This document shows positions 50,879 through 59,856 of a stretch of 64,000 nucleotides of DNA, piece after piece. Within the stretch, counting starts at the first letter, position 1. Each line of letters opens with the position of its first letter. The position numbers and the translations under genes were made by a program. This DNA comes from Nocardia wallacei (GTDB lineage: Bacteria > Actinomycetota > Actinomycetes > Mycobacteriales > Mycobacteriaceae). The notes under the pieces are model-generated. The model did no database searches and was not told the DNA's origin. It saw nothing but the letters and a program-made list of their open reading frames with translations. The stretch lies in the NCBI RefSeq assembly GCF_014466955.1, contig NZ_AP023396.1:1984001-2048000 (forward strand). Direction: 5' to 3'.

Positions 50879-51928
50879 GTGACTCGCGGCCTCCGCAAGC
50901 CCCTGCTCGGCTTCGGTGCGTTCGCCGTCGTCGCCGTGCTGGTGACACTGATCATCTGGAATACGCTGTCGCGCAACGTCACCGGGCCCACTACCGGGTA
51001 CACGGCCACCTTCGGTGACGTGCTCGGGCTGCGCGTGGACGACGACGTGCGGATGGCCGGTGTGCGGGTCGGCAAGGTGACCGCGATCGGACTGGCCCGG
51101 GACCCGGTGACCCGCAAGCATGTCGCCCGGGTGCGTTTCGAGGTGCAGCGCAACCAGCGGCTGTACTCCGACACCAAGGCCCTGGTCCGCTACCAGAATC
51201 TGATCGGCCAGCGGTATGTGGCGCTGGCGCCGGGCAACCAGCCCGACAGCACGCCGTTGCGCGCCGGGGGAGAGATCCCGCTCGCGCGGACCGAGCCCTC
51301 GTTCGACATCTCGGCCCTGCTGGGCGGGTTCCAGCCGATCTTCGAGACCCTGCGGCCCGAGCAGGTGAACGACCTGTCCAACACACTCGTCCTGGCGCTG
51401 CAGGGTGATCGAGTGTCCTTGAGCACGTTCATCGTTCAGGCCGCCGCCGTCGCGACGGACTTCCAGCGCCGGGACGCGATCCTCGCCGATGTCATCGCCA
51501 ACCTCAGCGGCATCATGCAGGGGCTGGCCGCGCGCGGCACCGAACTGGAGACGCTGGTGACGCAGACCCGCGCCCTCATCGGTGGCCTGTACGAACAGGG
51601 CCGGTCGCTGCTGTCGTCGACCGAGCAGATCGCCGTCGCGTCGGAAGCGTTGGTGCACACCGTCGATCGAGTACGCCCGACCCTGGACCCGGCCCAGCGC
51701 TCGGTTCGCGAGGCCTTCACGCTGCTGCTCGAGCACGGCGCGACATTGGATCGGGCGGCGCTGGACATGCCCGCCCTCCTCGCCGCACTCGGCCGCTTCA
51801 CCCAGAACGGCGCCTACGCATCGGCCTACCTCTGCACCCTGGACATCTCCCTGTACAACATCCTCCTGCCCCGCGGCCTCCTCCCCTTGATCGGCGGCAA
51901 TTCCCATTCCGCGGTCTGCCGCCCCTGA
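50879..51928 (+). CDS. Lone MCE family protein (MceB-like)
   Basis: A 349-residue protein with one N-terminal transmembrane segment (FGAFAVVAVLVTLIIWNTLS), then an MCE domain (GYTATFGDVLGLRVDDDVRM, AGVRVGKVTAIGLARDP, IGQRYVALAPG) and a helical C-terminus that in Mce proteins lines the lipid channel. The layout and TFGDVLGLRxDDxVRMAGVRVG wording are closest to MceB subunits. In mycobacteria six mce genes and two yrbE permeases form an operon; here the gene stands alone. It may work with another Mce complex. The GTG start overlaps the stop of a very short upstream frame and has a weak ribosome site. Confidence 0.85.
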   Translation: MTRGLRKPLLGFGAFAVVAVLVTLIIWNTLSRNVTGPTTGYTATFGDVLGLRVDDDVRMAGVRVGKVTAIGLARDPVTRKHVARVRFEVQRNQRLYSDTKALVRYQNLIGQRYVALAPGNQPDSTPLRAGGEIPLARTEPSFDISALLGGFQPIFETLRPEQVNDLSNTLVLALQGDRVSLSTFIVQAAAVATDFQRRDAILADVIANLSGIMQGLAARGTELETLVTQTRALIGGLYEQGRSLLSSTEQIAVASEALVHTVDRVRPTLDPAQRSVREAFTLLLEHGATLDRAALDMPALLAALGRFTQNGAYASAYLCTLDISLYNILLPRGLLPLIGGNSHSAVCRP

Positions 51929-51969
51929 CACCGCGCGGGCGGTACCGCGACGGCCAGGGTGAGTGAGTG

Positions 51970-54279
51970 CTAGCCGTGGTCGATGAGGGTGCGGGTGCTG
52001 CCGTCGTGGTCGATTTCGATGCGGCGGAGTTCGGGCGGGGCGTCGACCAGGATGGTGGCCAGGACATGGCGGCCGGGCGGGAGGATGCGGACGGTGACGG
52101 TGCCGGAGTTGGCCTTGTCCAACTGCTGGGTCACCTCGGCGACGATGGTGGCGACCAGGGTTTCCGGTGCGTCGGCGAGACCGCCATCGTCCAGCAGCAG
52201 GACTTCGACGCCGCGCCCGCGCGCGCCGCGCGTGGCGGCGGCCAGGCTCGCGGTGGTGAGCGCGGGCGCGCGCAGGCCGTCGCGCAATTCCGCTTCCAGC
52301 AGTCGGGATTCGTAGCGTTCGGCGTCGGTGAGGCCCGCGCCGGCGGCGATCCGCTCCAGCATCGGGCGCGCGCGTTCGTCCAGTCGCTCGAGTTGGCGGG
52401 CGCGTTCCTCGCCCTGTGCGCGCAGCGTGGCGCGGGCCGCGGCCCCCGCGGCGGACTCGTCGGCCAGGCGGCGCAGCGCGCGCAGGGTGGAGCGGGCGAT
52501 CGCGGCGATCAGGATTCCGGTCACGACGATGATGAGCGGCGTCATCGACAGCGAGATGCCCTGGCTGCCGAGCCCGATGTCGAACACCGCCACCAGCGTC
52601 GTCGCGACGATGCCGAGCATCGCGTAACCGCTGCGCCCGCGAACCGCCAGGAAGCACAGCACCACGGAGGTGGCGTAGACGGTCCAGACGAACTCGTGCA
52701 CCTGCGCCGCCGCCACCTGGTGGTAGGCGATACCGGTCGCGACCGGCCCGGCCACGGCCACCGCCGCCGCGATCGGCCGGGGGAACGGCTCGAGGTCGAC
52801 GGCCAACGTCGCCACCGCGGCGAGCGCGATCATGCTGTACGCCACCAGGATTCCCGGTCGATGGTCGGGGAAGGCACGGATGTTCGACAGCGCCATCGAC
52901 GCGATCGTCGCGAGCAGCACCACCGTCACCAGCGCGCCCTGCCGCCCGCGCAGGCCGAGCAGACCGCGCAGGTCCCAGCGCTCGGGCTCGGCGGAGATCG
53001 GCGTCTCCGGCCCGGTCGCCGGCTCGCGGGCGCCGGTGCTGGGGTGTACCCACACCAGGGTGACCGTCGTCCCCTGGCCCGGCGCGGACTCCACGAAGGC
53101 CGCGCCGCCGGGCAGATCGGCCATCCGCGCGAGAATGCTGCGCCGCACGCCGAGCCGGTGCGCCGGTACCTCCTCGGTATCGAAACCCGCACCGTCGTCG
53201 CGCATTTCGACCCGCAGCGCGCCGGTGCCCACCGTCACGGTGACCTCGCGGCGCACCCGCCGCCCGGTGCCGCCGCCGTGCCGCAGGCTGTTGCGCACCG
53301 CCTCCGCCAGCGCCGCCGCGATGGTGTCGCAGACGTCGGCGGGCACCCGCAGCCGCGCGAACCCGCTGAGCCGCTTCGATCGGAAGGTGATGCCCGGGTT
53401 GATCGCCGACACCGTCGCCCGCAGCATCCCGATCGTGCGCAGCGCGTCCAGTTCCCCGCCGCGCTCACCGATCCGCCGGAACTCGTCGAACCGGCCCAGT
53501 GTCTTGCGGGCCAGCCGGCCCAGCGCGGTGGCGTCGCGCCCACGCGAGGCGTCCAGCAGCGTCGACATCACGTCGTCGTGGATGATCGCCGAGAATCGCG
53601 CGCGCTCACGGCTTTTCGCGTCGGCGGCCGCCACCTGGGCGGCGTCGCGCTCGGCGCGCGCGGACTCCTCGTCGAGGGTGCCCGCGGCCCGCAGCACCGT
53701 GACCAGCCCCCAGGTGAGCAGGCCCGCGATGCCGAAGTTCCGGCTGAAGTCCAGCAGCAGGGTCAGCCCCCGCACCCCACCCTGAATCAAGCCGTTGGCC
53801 ACCGCGCCGCCGCCGATCACCACCACCAGCGCCGCGGCAGCTACCCGCGGCCGCCACACCAGCGCGCCCGCCGCCGCGCCCGGCGCCACGGTGCGCAGCA
53901 GCCAGAACGGATCGTCGCGCAGTTCGGGATGGCGAATCGCGAACGGCAGCAAGACGATCGCCGTCAGCGTCGCGAAAACCGTCGCGCCGCACATGCCCCG
54001 GACCACCCGCAGCGGCGCGACGAACGCCAGCACGGCCAATGCCAGGCAACTGCCGAACACGACCACGGCGGCCACCGGCGTCCACCACGGCGCCAGGTAC
54101 CGCGCCTGCTGCCAGGCCTCGCGCGCCACCGCCGGCCCGAGCAGTACCCCGACCGCCCCGACCAGCAGCGCCGCCGAGCGGGTGATCCGCGCCGTCGCCG
54201 GACCCGCCTGCGCACCGATGGTTTCGCCCGGGGCAGCGGTCACGGCGACGTCCGGCTCAGGCGCATGCGGGCGCACCAC
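51970..54279 (-). CDS. Two-part histidine-kinase-like membrane protein
   Basis: A 769-residue protein. Residues 34-195 hold about six membrane helices; next a HisKA_3-type dimerisation box with a candidate phospho-His (RFSAIIHDDVMST, about His234); then an HATPase with N box LAEAVRNSLRHGG, G1 DDGAGFD and G2 GQGTTVTLV. Residues 430-590 form a second set of membrane helices and the C-terminal 180 residues are a kinase-like cytoplasmic region lacking the ATP boxes. It looks like two sensor kinases joined end to end, the second degenerate. No response regulator is adjacent. The start at 54279 overlaps the P450 3' end by 23 bp; a GTG at 54243 would avoid this. Confidence 0.78.
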   Translation of the reverse strand: MVRPHAPEPDVAVTAAPGETIGAQAGPATARITRSAALLVGAVGVLLGPAVAREAWQQARYLAPWWTPVAAVVVFGSCLALAVLAFVAPLRVVRGMCGATVFATLTAIVLLPFAIRHPELRDDPFWLLRTVAPGAAAGALVWRPRVAAAALVVVIGGGAVANGLIQGGVRGLTLLLDFSRNFGIAGLLTWGLVTVLRAAGTLDEESARAERDAAQVAAADAKSRERARFSAIIHDDVMSTLLDASRGRDATALGRLARKTLGRFDEFRRIGERGGELDALRTIGMLRATVSAINPGITFRSKRLSGFARLRVPADVCDTIAAALAEAVRNSLRHGGGTGRRVRREVTVTVGTGALRVEMRDDGAGFDTEEVPAHRLGVRRSILARMADLPGGAAFVESAPGQGTTVTLVWVHPSTGAREPATGPETPISAEPERWDLRGLLGLRGRQGALVTVVLLATIASMALSNIRAFPDHRPGILVAYSMIALAAVATLAVDLEPFPRPIAAAVAVAGPVATGIAYHQVAAAQVHEFVWTVYATSVVLCFLAVRGRSGYAMLGIVATTLVAVFDIGLGSQGISLSMTPLIIVVTGILIAAIARSTLRALRRLADESAAGAAARATLRAQGEERARQLERLDERARPMLERIAAGAGLTDAERYESRLLEAELRDGLRAPALTTASLAAATRGARGRGVEVLLLDDGGLADAPETLVATIVAEVTQQLDKANSGTVTVRILPPGRHVLATILVDAPPELRRIEIDHDGSTRTLIDHG

Positions 54280-55636
54280 CCACCGGGGCCGGATCGCGCA
54301 GGGCGTACGCGGCGTGCACGCGGTCGCGCGGGCGCAGGTTGGTCTGCAGATGCGGCCGCACCGCGTCGCCGTCGCGAATGCTCAGCGTGCCGGAGTTGAG
54401 CAGCACGGCGGTGAAGATCTGGCCCTCCAGCAGTGCCAGCGCGGAACCGACGCAGACGTGCCGCCCCGCCCCGAACGGCAGATAGGCGTGCCGCGGCATT
54501 CTCCGGTCGGGTGCGAAGCGGTCCGGGTCGAACGTCAGCGGGTTCGGGAACCACTCCGGCGAGCGGTGCATGACATACGGGGCGACGAACACGACCGTGC
54601 CGCGCCGGACGTGATAGCCGCCGATCGTGGTGTCGCGCACCGCCTGTCGCAGGAAGGCCGGGGCGGGCGAGTACAGCCGCATGGTCTCCTTGAACACCTG
54701 CAGGCAGTACGGCAGATTCGGCAGGTCCGCGGCCGTCGGCAGGCGGCCGCCGAGCACGCGGTCGGTCTCCGCGCGCGCCCGCTCGGCCACCTCCGGATGC
54801 CGCGACAGTGCGTACGCGGTCCAGAACTGGGCGTCGGAGGAGGTCTCGATCCCGGACGCCCACAGGTTGATCGTCTCGTCCACGAGCTGGTCGAACGCCA
54901 TCGCGCCGTCGGCGTCCCGCACCTCGACGAGGGCCTGCAGAATGTCGGTGCCGGACGCGGCGCCGCTGCGGCGGGCCTCGACGAGTTCGCCGACGCGCCC
55001 CCGGATGTAGGCGATGTCGCGAACGAAGGCGCGGTTGCGGCGGGTCGGCACGAACAGCGGTGCCACGATCGGGCGGCTCAGTAACCGGATCTCCCAGTCG
55101 AAGATGCGGGTGATCGCCGCCAGCGCCTCCTCGTCGTCGGCGAGGGCCTCGCCCGCGAACAGCTCGCCCATGATGTCGTGGGTCAGCCGCTGCATGGCGT
55201 CGAGCGCGTCGAATTGCCCGGAGGCCGACCAGCGTTCCAAGTGAGTGCGCACATGCTCGGCGATGGCGTCGACGTATGCGGTCATGCGGCGCGGTGTGAA
55301 CAGCGGGCCGATCAGGCCGCGCTGGCGCTGGTGCAGTTCGCCCTCCGAGACGACCAGCCCGTTGCGCAGGGCGGGCCACAGCCCGAGCACCATCGCCCGC
55401 GCACGGCCGAAGTCGGCGGCGTTGGTGACGAGCACCTCGTGTATCGGATCCGGCGCGGCGACCAGGACGCCGCGTGCGGGGCCGAGCCGGAACTCGGTGA
55501 TCGGCCCGCACTCTCGTGCCAGCCGCTGCATCACGGCCAGTGGGTCGCGCATCATCGACACCATCTCGCCGAGCGGTGCGAATCTGCTGCTGCGTGGTGG
55601 CTGCGTCGGGTATGCGGCGCTGCTCCGGTCCATCAT
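54257..55636 (-). CDS. Cytochrome P450 (eukaryote-like class)
   Basis: A 459-residue P450. I-helix motif LWASGIETSSDAQFW (alcohol/acid pair altered from AGxxT to SGxET), K-helix ExxR in VFKETMRLYSPAPAF, PERF-like region FDPDRFAP, and heme loop FGAGRHVCVGSALALLEG with Cys395. It resembles the long CYP102/CYP4-like heme domains rather than short bacterial P450s. The ATG at 55636 follows GGGAGG. It ends inside the start of the kinase-like gene, so they may be co-transcribed. Two TGATCATC repeats upstream may control it. Confidence 0.88.
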   Translation of the reverse strand: MMDRSSAAYPTQPPRSSRFAPLGEMVSMMRDPLAVMQRLARECGPITEFRLGPARGVLVAAPDPIHEVLVTNAADFGRARAMVLGLWPALRNGLVVSEGELHQRQRGLIGPLFTPRRMTAYVDAIAEHVRTHLERWSASGQFDALDAMQRLTHDIMGELFAGEALADDEEALAAITRIFDWEIRLLSRPIVAPLFVPTRRNRAFVRDIAYIRGRVGELVEARRSGAASGTDILQALVEVRDADGAMAFDQLVDETINLWASGIETSSDAQFWTAYALSRHPEVAERARAETDRVLGGRLPTAADLPNLPYCLQVFKETMRLYSPAPAFLRQAVRDTTIGGYHVRRGTVVFVAPYVMHRSPEWFPNPLTFDPDRFAPDRRMPRHAYLPFGAGRHVCVGSALALLEGQIFTAVLLNSGTLSIRDGDAVRPHLQTNLRPRDRVHAAYALRDPAPVGGAPACA

Positions 55637-55753
55637 CGACAATCCTCCCGTGTTGTCGGCGTGCACAGCACCGCATCCACCCCGAATACAGTGTCGGCCG
55701 AATGACGACATGCCCTCCCGACAGAAAAGCCACGGCCGGCGTGCGAGTGCTGC

Positions 55754-55782
55754 TGATCATCTACCCCCGAGTATTGATCATC
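55754..55782. promoter_or_regulatory. Direct repeat TGATCATC in the P450 upstream region
   Basis: TGATCATC occurs at 55754-55761 and 55775-55782, exactly 21 bp apart (two helical turns). Each holds the palindrome TGATCA. The 318-bp gap to the next gene contains no gene that I can see. The phasing suggests cooperative binding of a regulator of the P450 gene. Confidence 0.45.
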
Positions 55783-55926
55783 GACCAGTCTGACCGCGCG
55801 CGGAAGCGCTGCGAAGCCCCGAGATGTGGGGGCGCGTCCGCCGTAACCGGCTGACCTCGGCATGGTCGAAAATAGCAGCCGGAAGGCGCACGCCGCAGGC
55901 ATTCGGCGATGCTCCGCCGGGGCCGT

Positions 55927-55945
55927 TTAACGCAAGTGCGTTAAT
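55927..55945 (+). promoter_or_regulatory. Palindromic TetR operator over the -10 element
   Basis: TTAACGCA-AG-TGCGTTAA (55927-55944) is a perfect 8-bp-arm palindrome ending 11 bp before the ATG at 55955. GTTAAT (55940-55945), a likely -10, is inside its right arm. No Shine-Dalgarno sequence follows, so the transcript is probably leaderless. The downstream TetR gene is the obvious ligand. Confidence 0.75.
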
Positions 55946-55954
55946 CTCGCGGAC

Positions 55955-57412
55955 ATGCGAATGCGTGGACGCGGTGGCCGCTCGGTGGCGTGGCTGGCCG
56001 CCGCTGCCGTCACGGCGGTACTGACCGGCGGCACGGCGGCTGCCGACGACTTCGGCCCCCGGCCGCCGGCGCACGACCGGCTGGGCCCGGCGGGGACGGC
56101 GACGATGCACGGCGACGCCGAGGCGTCGGACACCACCCCCAACCCCGGTCCGGGCATCGGCCCGATCCGGGCGCGGTTCGTCGAGCTGGGTGCGGCGTGC
56201 CCCACCATCCTGATCGGTGCGGACGGGCTGCCGCAGGCACTGTGCACCAGCATCACCACTCGCGCGCCCGTGCTGTACCTGCTGGACCCGGCGACCGGCA
56301 CGCCGCTGGCCGCGCTGCCGCTGACGGCGGGCAGCCTGCTCGGTGGCGTCTACGGATACCTCGACGCCACCGGCGATTTCGTGGCCGCGGCGGGCGGCGA
56401 CTCGATCACCTGGATCGGCCACGAGCGGGCCCCCGACGGCGGCTGGCGGCTGTTCGCGCGCCGCACCGTGCCGGTCGCGTCCGCGGTCACCGAGCCGTGT
56501 GGCGGGCCGGGGTGCGATGCCCTGGAATCGCTGGTGCCCGACCGGGCGGGCCGCGTCTGGTTCGCCACCGAGCACGGCCGGGTGGGCTATCTCGATCCGG
56601 AAAATGGTGCGGCCCAGTCGATTACGCTGGGCGCCGGAGAAACGGTCGCCAACGGCATCGCCGCCGCGACGACGGGTGTCGCGGTGGCCGGAGATCACGC
56701 GCTGTACCTGGTCCGCGCGGGCGAATCCGGTGTGCCACAGGTGATCTGGCGGCAGGACTACGATCGTGGCCCGGCCCGTAAACCAGGCCAGTTGAGCTGG
56801 GGGACGGGTGCGACGCCGACCTTCTTCGGCCCGCGTACCGGTTCGGACTACGTGGCGATCACCGACAACGCCACCCCCCGAGAACATCTTCTGGTGTTCG
56901 ACGCCGACACCGGCCGCCGGGTGTGTACGGTCGAGGTGCTCCCGCCCGGCGCGAGCGGGACGGAGAACTCGCCGATCGGCGCGGGCCGCAGCGTCTTCGT
57001 CGCGAGTACCTACGGTTACCCGTACCCCGCGGGCGCCACCGGCCCCAGCGACCCGCCCACGGCCGCCTTCGCCGGCGGGATGACCCGCGTGGATCTCGAC
57101 CCGGCGGGATCCGGTTGCGCGGTGACGTGGACCAATGCCGTTGCGTCCGCGGCTGTTCCGCGACTGTCGCTGGCCGACAACGACATCTACACCCTCGACC
57201 GGGTACCGGCGTTGCCCGGCGGGACCACCACGCCCGCGGATGCCTTCGGCTATACGGTGATCGACGCCGCGACCGGCGCGGTGCGGACCCGGCAGCCGCT
57301 CGGCGCGAGCGCGATCATGGACCCGTTGCAGATGGTGGGCTCCCTCGCGCCCGACGGCACCCAGTACCAGGGCGCCACCACGGGACTGTTCCGTATCGCG
57401 CCCGGCCCGTGA
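55955..57412 (+). CDS. Secreted beta-propeller-like protein of unknown function
   Basis: A 485-residue exported protein with a signal peptide (RSVAWLAAAAVTAVLTGGTA, cleaved near AAADD). Repeating blocks with Asp-x-x-Thr/Asn-Gly loops (LLDPATGTPLAALPL, YLDPENGAAQSITLG, VFDADTGRRVCTVEVL, VIDAATGAVRTRQPLG) suggest a PQQ-like or YVTN-type beta-propeller. Three Cys pairs (AACPT/ALCTS, EPCGGPGCD, others) fit an extracytoplasmic protein. No catalytic motif seen. It shares TGATG with the TetR gene behind it and is headed by a sharp operator, so it is an autoregulated two-gene unit. Confidence 0.8.
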   Translation: MRMRGRGGRSVAWLAAAAVTAVLTGGTAAADDFGPRPPAHDRLGPAGTATMHGDAEASDTTPNPGPGIGPIRARFVELGAACPTILIGADGLPQALCTSITTRAPVLYLLDPATGTPLAALPLTAGSLLGGVYGYLDATGDFVAAAGGDSITWIGHERAPDGGWRLFARRTVPVASAVTEPCGGPGCDALESLVPDRAGRVWFATEHGRVGYLDPENGAAQSITLGAGETVANGIAAATTGVAVAGDHALYLVRAGESGVPQVIWRQDYDRGPARKPGQLSWGTGATPTFFGPRTGSDYVAITDNATPREHLLVFDADTGRRVCTVEVLPPGASGTENSPIGAGRSVFVASTYGYPYPAGATGPSDPPTAAFAGGMTRVDLDPAGSGCAVTWTNAVASAAVPRLSLADNDIYTLDRVPALPGGTTTPADAFGYTVIDAATGAVRTRQPLGASAIMDPLQMVGSLAPDGTQYQGATTGLFRIAPGP

Positions 57413-58029
57413 TGGCCGCGGCGGCGCAGCGGATTCTGGCCGCGGCCGAGCGGTTGTTCGGCGAGTTCGGCATCGATGCCGTCTCGCTGCGCCAGATCGC
57501 GGCCGCGGCCGGGCAGCGCAACACCTCGGCCGTCGCGTACCACTACGGCGGCAAGCATGAGCTGGTCGCGGCGATCTACGCCTGGCGGATGGCCGATGTG
57601 AACGCCCGCCGGCTGCGGCTGCTCGACGAATTGCACCGCACCGGTGGCGACGGCGACGCGGCGCGTCTGGTCGCGGCCCTGATCGACCCGCTGGCCGAAA
57701 CCCTGACGGGCCCCGGCGAACCCGGCTCGTACCTGCGATTCATGGCCGAGACCATGCGCAACCCCCGCTACGATCCCGCCGCCACCGCGGCCGCCCACCC
57801 GCACGCCGACAGCATCCGGCTGCTCACCGCCCGCCTGCGTGCGGCGTTGCCGGAGCTACCGGACAGCGTGTTCGCCGAGCGGCTGCGGCTGGTATCGATG
57901 CTCATGGTGACCGCACTCGCCGACCGGGAGCGCCTGCTGCGGGAACCGGACGCGCACGAGCGGTCGGCCATCGGCACGGCCGCCCTGCGATCCGCCTGCC
58001 TGGCGATCCTCACCGGCACCTCGGCATAG
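57412..58029 (+). CDS. TetR family repressor of the propeller operon
   Basis: A 205-residue TetR protein. HTH helices are at residues 5-52 (RILAAAERLFGEFGIDAVSL, RQIAAAAGQRNTSAVAYHYG, GKHELVAAIYAWR), followed by an effector domain with a long helix ending SACLAILTG. The NTSAVAYHYGGKHELV wording is that of the TetR_C_17-like group often linked to lipid metabolism. Its ATG overlaps the propeller stop codon, giving coupled translation. The operator at 55927 is the likely target. Confidence 0.88.
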   Translation: MAAAAQRILAAAERLFGEFGIDAVSLRQIAAAAGQRNTSAVAYHYGGKHELVAAIYAWRMADVNARRLRLLDELHRTGGDGDAARLVAALIDPLAETLTGPGEPGSYLRFMAETMRNPRYDPAATAAAHPHADSIRLLTARLRAALPELPDSVFAERLRLVSMLMVTALADRERLLREPDAHERSAIGTAALRSACLAILTGTSA

Positions 58030-58043
58030 TCCCGAAAAGACCC

Positions 58044-58070
58044 GCGCCCCGGACGAATTCGCCGGGGCGC
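58044..58070. terminator. Hairpin terminator between convergent genes
   Basis: GCGCCCCGG (58044-58052) pairs with CCGGGGCGC (58062-58070) across a 9-nt loop. It lies between the TetR gene and the convergent HdeD gene and may serve both. Confidence 0.65.
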
Positions 58071-58111
58071 AGGCTCATGGTGCCCGGCGCGTCCCGGGCG
58101 GCGGGCCGGGC

Positions 58112-58702
58112 TCAGACCTGAGCGGGAGTGCGCTTGGCGGCCCCGCGTACCTGGAAGGCATAGACGAACTCCATGATGCCCATGAAGATCAGCCACCACC
58201 CGGCCACCAGCGTCAGCGTCACGATCGAGCTGATCGGCCACACCACCAGCACGATGCCGCCGATCAGCAGCACGATGCCGTAGAAGATCGACCACCCGCG
58301 CCCGGGCACGCCGGACGGCGCCTCGGTGCCGGCGATCAGCACCGCGATCCCGCGGAACAGCCAGCTGATCCCGATCCACAAGGCCAGCAACACGATCGCG
58401 TCACCGATGTGCCGGAAACTGAAGAACGCCAGGATGAACGACAGGATGCCGCTGAGGATCGACAACACCCGCCAGCCCGTGCCGACGTGCGCACCGAAGG
58501 CCGCCACCAGCTGGAAGACTCCCGAGACCAGCAGATAGATGCCGAAGAGAATGCCGGCGACGACCAGCGTCGGCCCGGGCCACACCAGGACCAGGATGCC
58601 CACCACCACCGACAGCAGACCGATAACCACCAGGGACTGCCACGCGCCACGGGCCAGTTGATGCAGCGGCCCTTCGAGTACTCCTTCTTTGCTGGTTGTC
58701 AT
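58112..58702 (-). CDS. HdeD/DUF308 family membrane protein
   Basis: A 196-residue protein with six helices arranged as three repeated hairpins, the DUF308 pattern: VVIGLLSVVVGILVLVWPGP, LFGIYLLVSGVFQLVAAF, ILSGILSFILAFFSF and ALWIGISWLFRGIAVLIAGT, closing with IFYGIVLLIGGIVLVVWPIS. HdeD of E. coli is linked to acid resistance at high density; in actinobacteria the role is untested. The ATG follows AAGGA-like sequence. The upstream region is AT-richer (GGACTTATCCTTCCC). Confidence 0.88.
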   Translation of the reverse strand: MTTSKEGVLEGPLHQLARGAWQSLVVIGLLSVVVGILVLVWPGPTLVVAGILFGIYLLVSGVFQLVAAFGAHVGTGWRVLSILSGILSFILAFFSFRHIGDAIVLLALWIGISWLFRGIAVLIAGTEAPSGVPGRGWSIFYGIVLLIGGIVLVVWPISSIVTLTLVAGWWLIFMGIMEFVYAFQVRGAAKRTPAQV

Positions 58703-58767
58703 TTGGGAAGGATAAGTCCAGCTGAGTGGATAGCGTGCAATTAGCCAGTATCGAACTCATTACGGCG

Positions 58768-59799
58768 CTATACGCGAGCGATGGCCCGCCCGCGATGGAC
58801 GCGGGCGAAATGCCCCGGTGGCTGCCCCTTCCAGGACCGGAACGCGGAGGTGAATGCCGAGACGCTGGAGTAGCCGAGCCGTTCGGCGACGTTCTCCACG
58901 GTCAGCCCGGCCACGAGCAACTCCTCGGCCAGCATGCCGACGGTCTCGTTGCTCAGTTCGCGGAAGGTGGTGCCCTCGTCGGCGAGGCGGCGGCGCAGCG
59001 TGCGCACACTGACATCGAGGTCCGCGGCGACCCGGGACTGGTCGGTCACCCCGCCGTGCCGGATCAGCAACTCGCGCACCCGGCCGCTGACCCCACCGCG
59101 GCTGCGGCGGCGCTGCATGATGTCGGCGCATTGCTGTTCGTAGAAGCGCGCCGTCGCCGCATTCGATTGCGGGAGCGCCACATCCAGGGTACTGCGATGC
59201 CAGGCCATGAGCGAGCGCGGCGCACCGAAGGTGATCTTGTCGACGCCGAGCATCGTCGCGAACATCTCGTACACCGGATGCGGCTCCACGGTCACCTCGA
59301 CGCGCAGTGTCGGCACCCGCATCGGGACCAGGTCCTGCTGGATCGTGGCGATCGCCGAGAAGTCGCGTTCCAGGGTGAAGCGGCGCAGCTCCGGCGGGAC
59401 GCCGCTGTCGTCGCGCACCAGCCACAGTTCCTCGCCGTGCTCGACCAGGGCGTGCCGGGCGATGGTGAACCACAGGTCGGCGTAGCGCACCCCGATATCC
59501 GCGGCATGGCGCAGGGTGGGGCTGCTCATCACCGCGAAGCCGAGCACGCCGAACGACGGCGGGTGACACAGCAAACCGGCCATCAGGCCCAGGCCGGGCT
59601 CGTTCTGCACGCCGTCGACCACGTTGCGCAACAGCGTGAGTTCCTGGGCGAGGGTGATCTCACCGCCCGGATCCTGCAGCTGCTGTTCTCCAATTCCGGT
59701 GCCCCGCAGGATGTCCGGCATCCGCAAACCCCGCGTGACCGCGTAGTCCACCAGTAGGGCCACACCGTTGATCGACCGCACCTGCGCAGGCTCGTCCAC
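58768..59799 (-). CDS. AraC-family regulator of the VirS type
   Basis: A 343-residue regulator with a long N-terminal arabinose-binding-like domain (residues 15-210: ALLVDYAVTRGLRMPDIL, MAGLLCHPPSFGVLGFAVMS) and a C-terminal double HTH (DLDVSVRTLRRRLADEGTTF, ERLGYSSVSAFTSAFRSWKG). Length and domain order equal those of VirS, the regulator of the mymA operon in M. tuberculosis. Its own neighbours are the HdeD gene and a decayed aldehyde dehydrogenase; the latter may be the lost target. The mymA-like genes in this window are 35 kb away. Confidence 0.87.
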   Translation of the reverse strand: MDEPAQVRSINGVALLVDYAVTRGLRMPDILRGTGIGEQQLQDPGGEITLAQELTLLRNVVDGVQNEPGLGLMAGLLCHPPSFGVLGFAVMSSPTLRHAADIGVRYADLWFTIARHALVEHGEELWLVRDDSGVPPELRRFTLERDFSAIATIQQDLVPMRVPTLRVEVTVEPHPVYEMFATMLGVDKITFGAPRSLMAWHRSTLDVALPQSNAATARFYEQQCADIMQRRRSRGGVSGRVRELLIRHGGVTDQSRVAADLDVSVRTLRRRLADEGTTFRELSNETVGMLAEELLVAGLTVENVAERLGYSSVSAFTSAFRSWKGQPPGHFARVHRGRAIARV

Positions 59800-59838
59800 C
59801 TATGCATCGTCGCAGATATTCGCGCTCCGGTGGCCCGA

Positions 59839-59856
59839 ATCCGCGGACTACTCCGC
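59839..59856. other. Short hairpin in the AraC/ALDH intergenic region
   Basis: CCGCGGA (59839-59845), CTAC, TCCGCGG (59850-59856) forms a 7-bp stem with a 4-nt loop in the 259-bp gap. It could be an operator or a structured leader. Otherwise this gap shows no gene. Confidence 0.35.

Noticed and set aside
51967..54399. 810-residue plus-strand frame antisense to the kinase-like gene.
   Set aside because: Arg/Gly/His-rich composition typical of antisense frames in high-GC DNA; the minus strand carries HATPase motifs and membrane helices.
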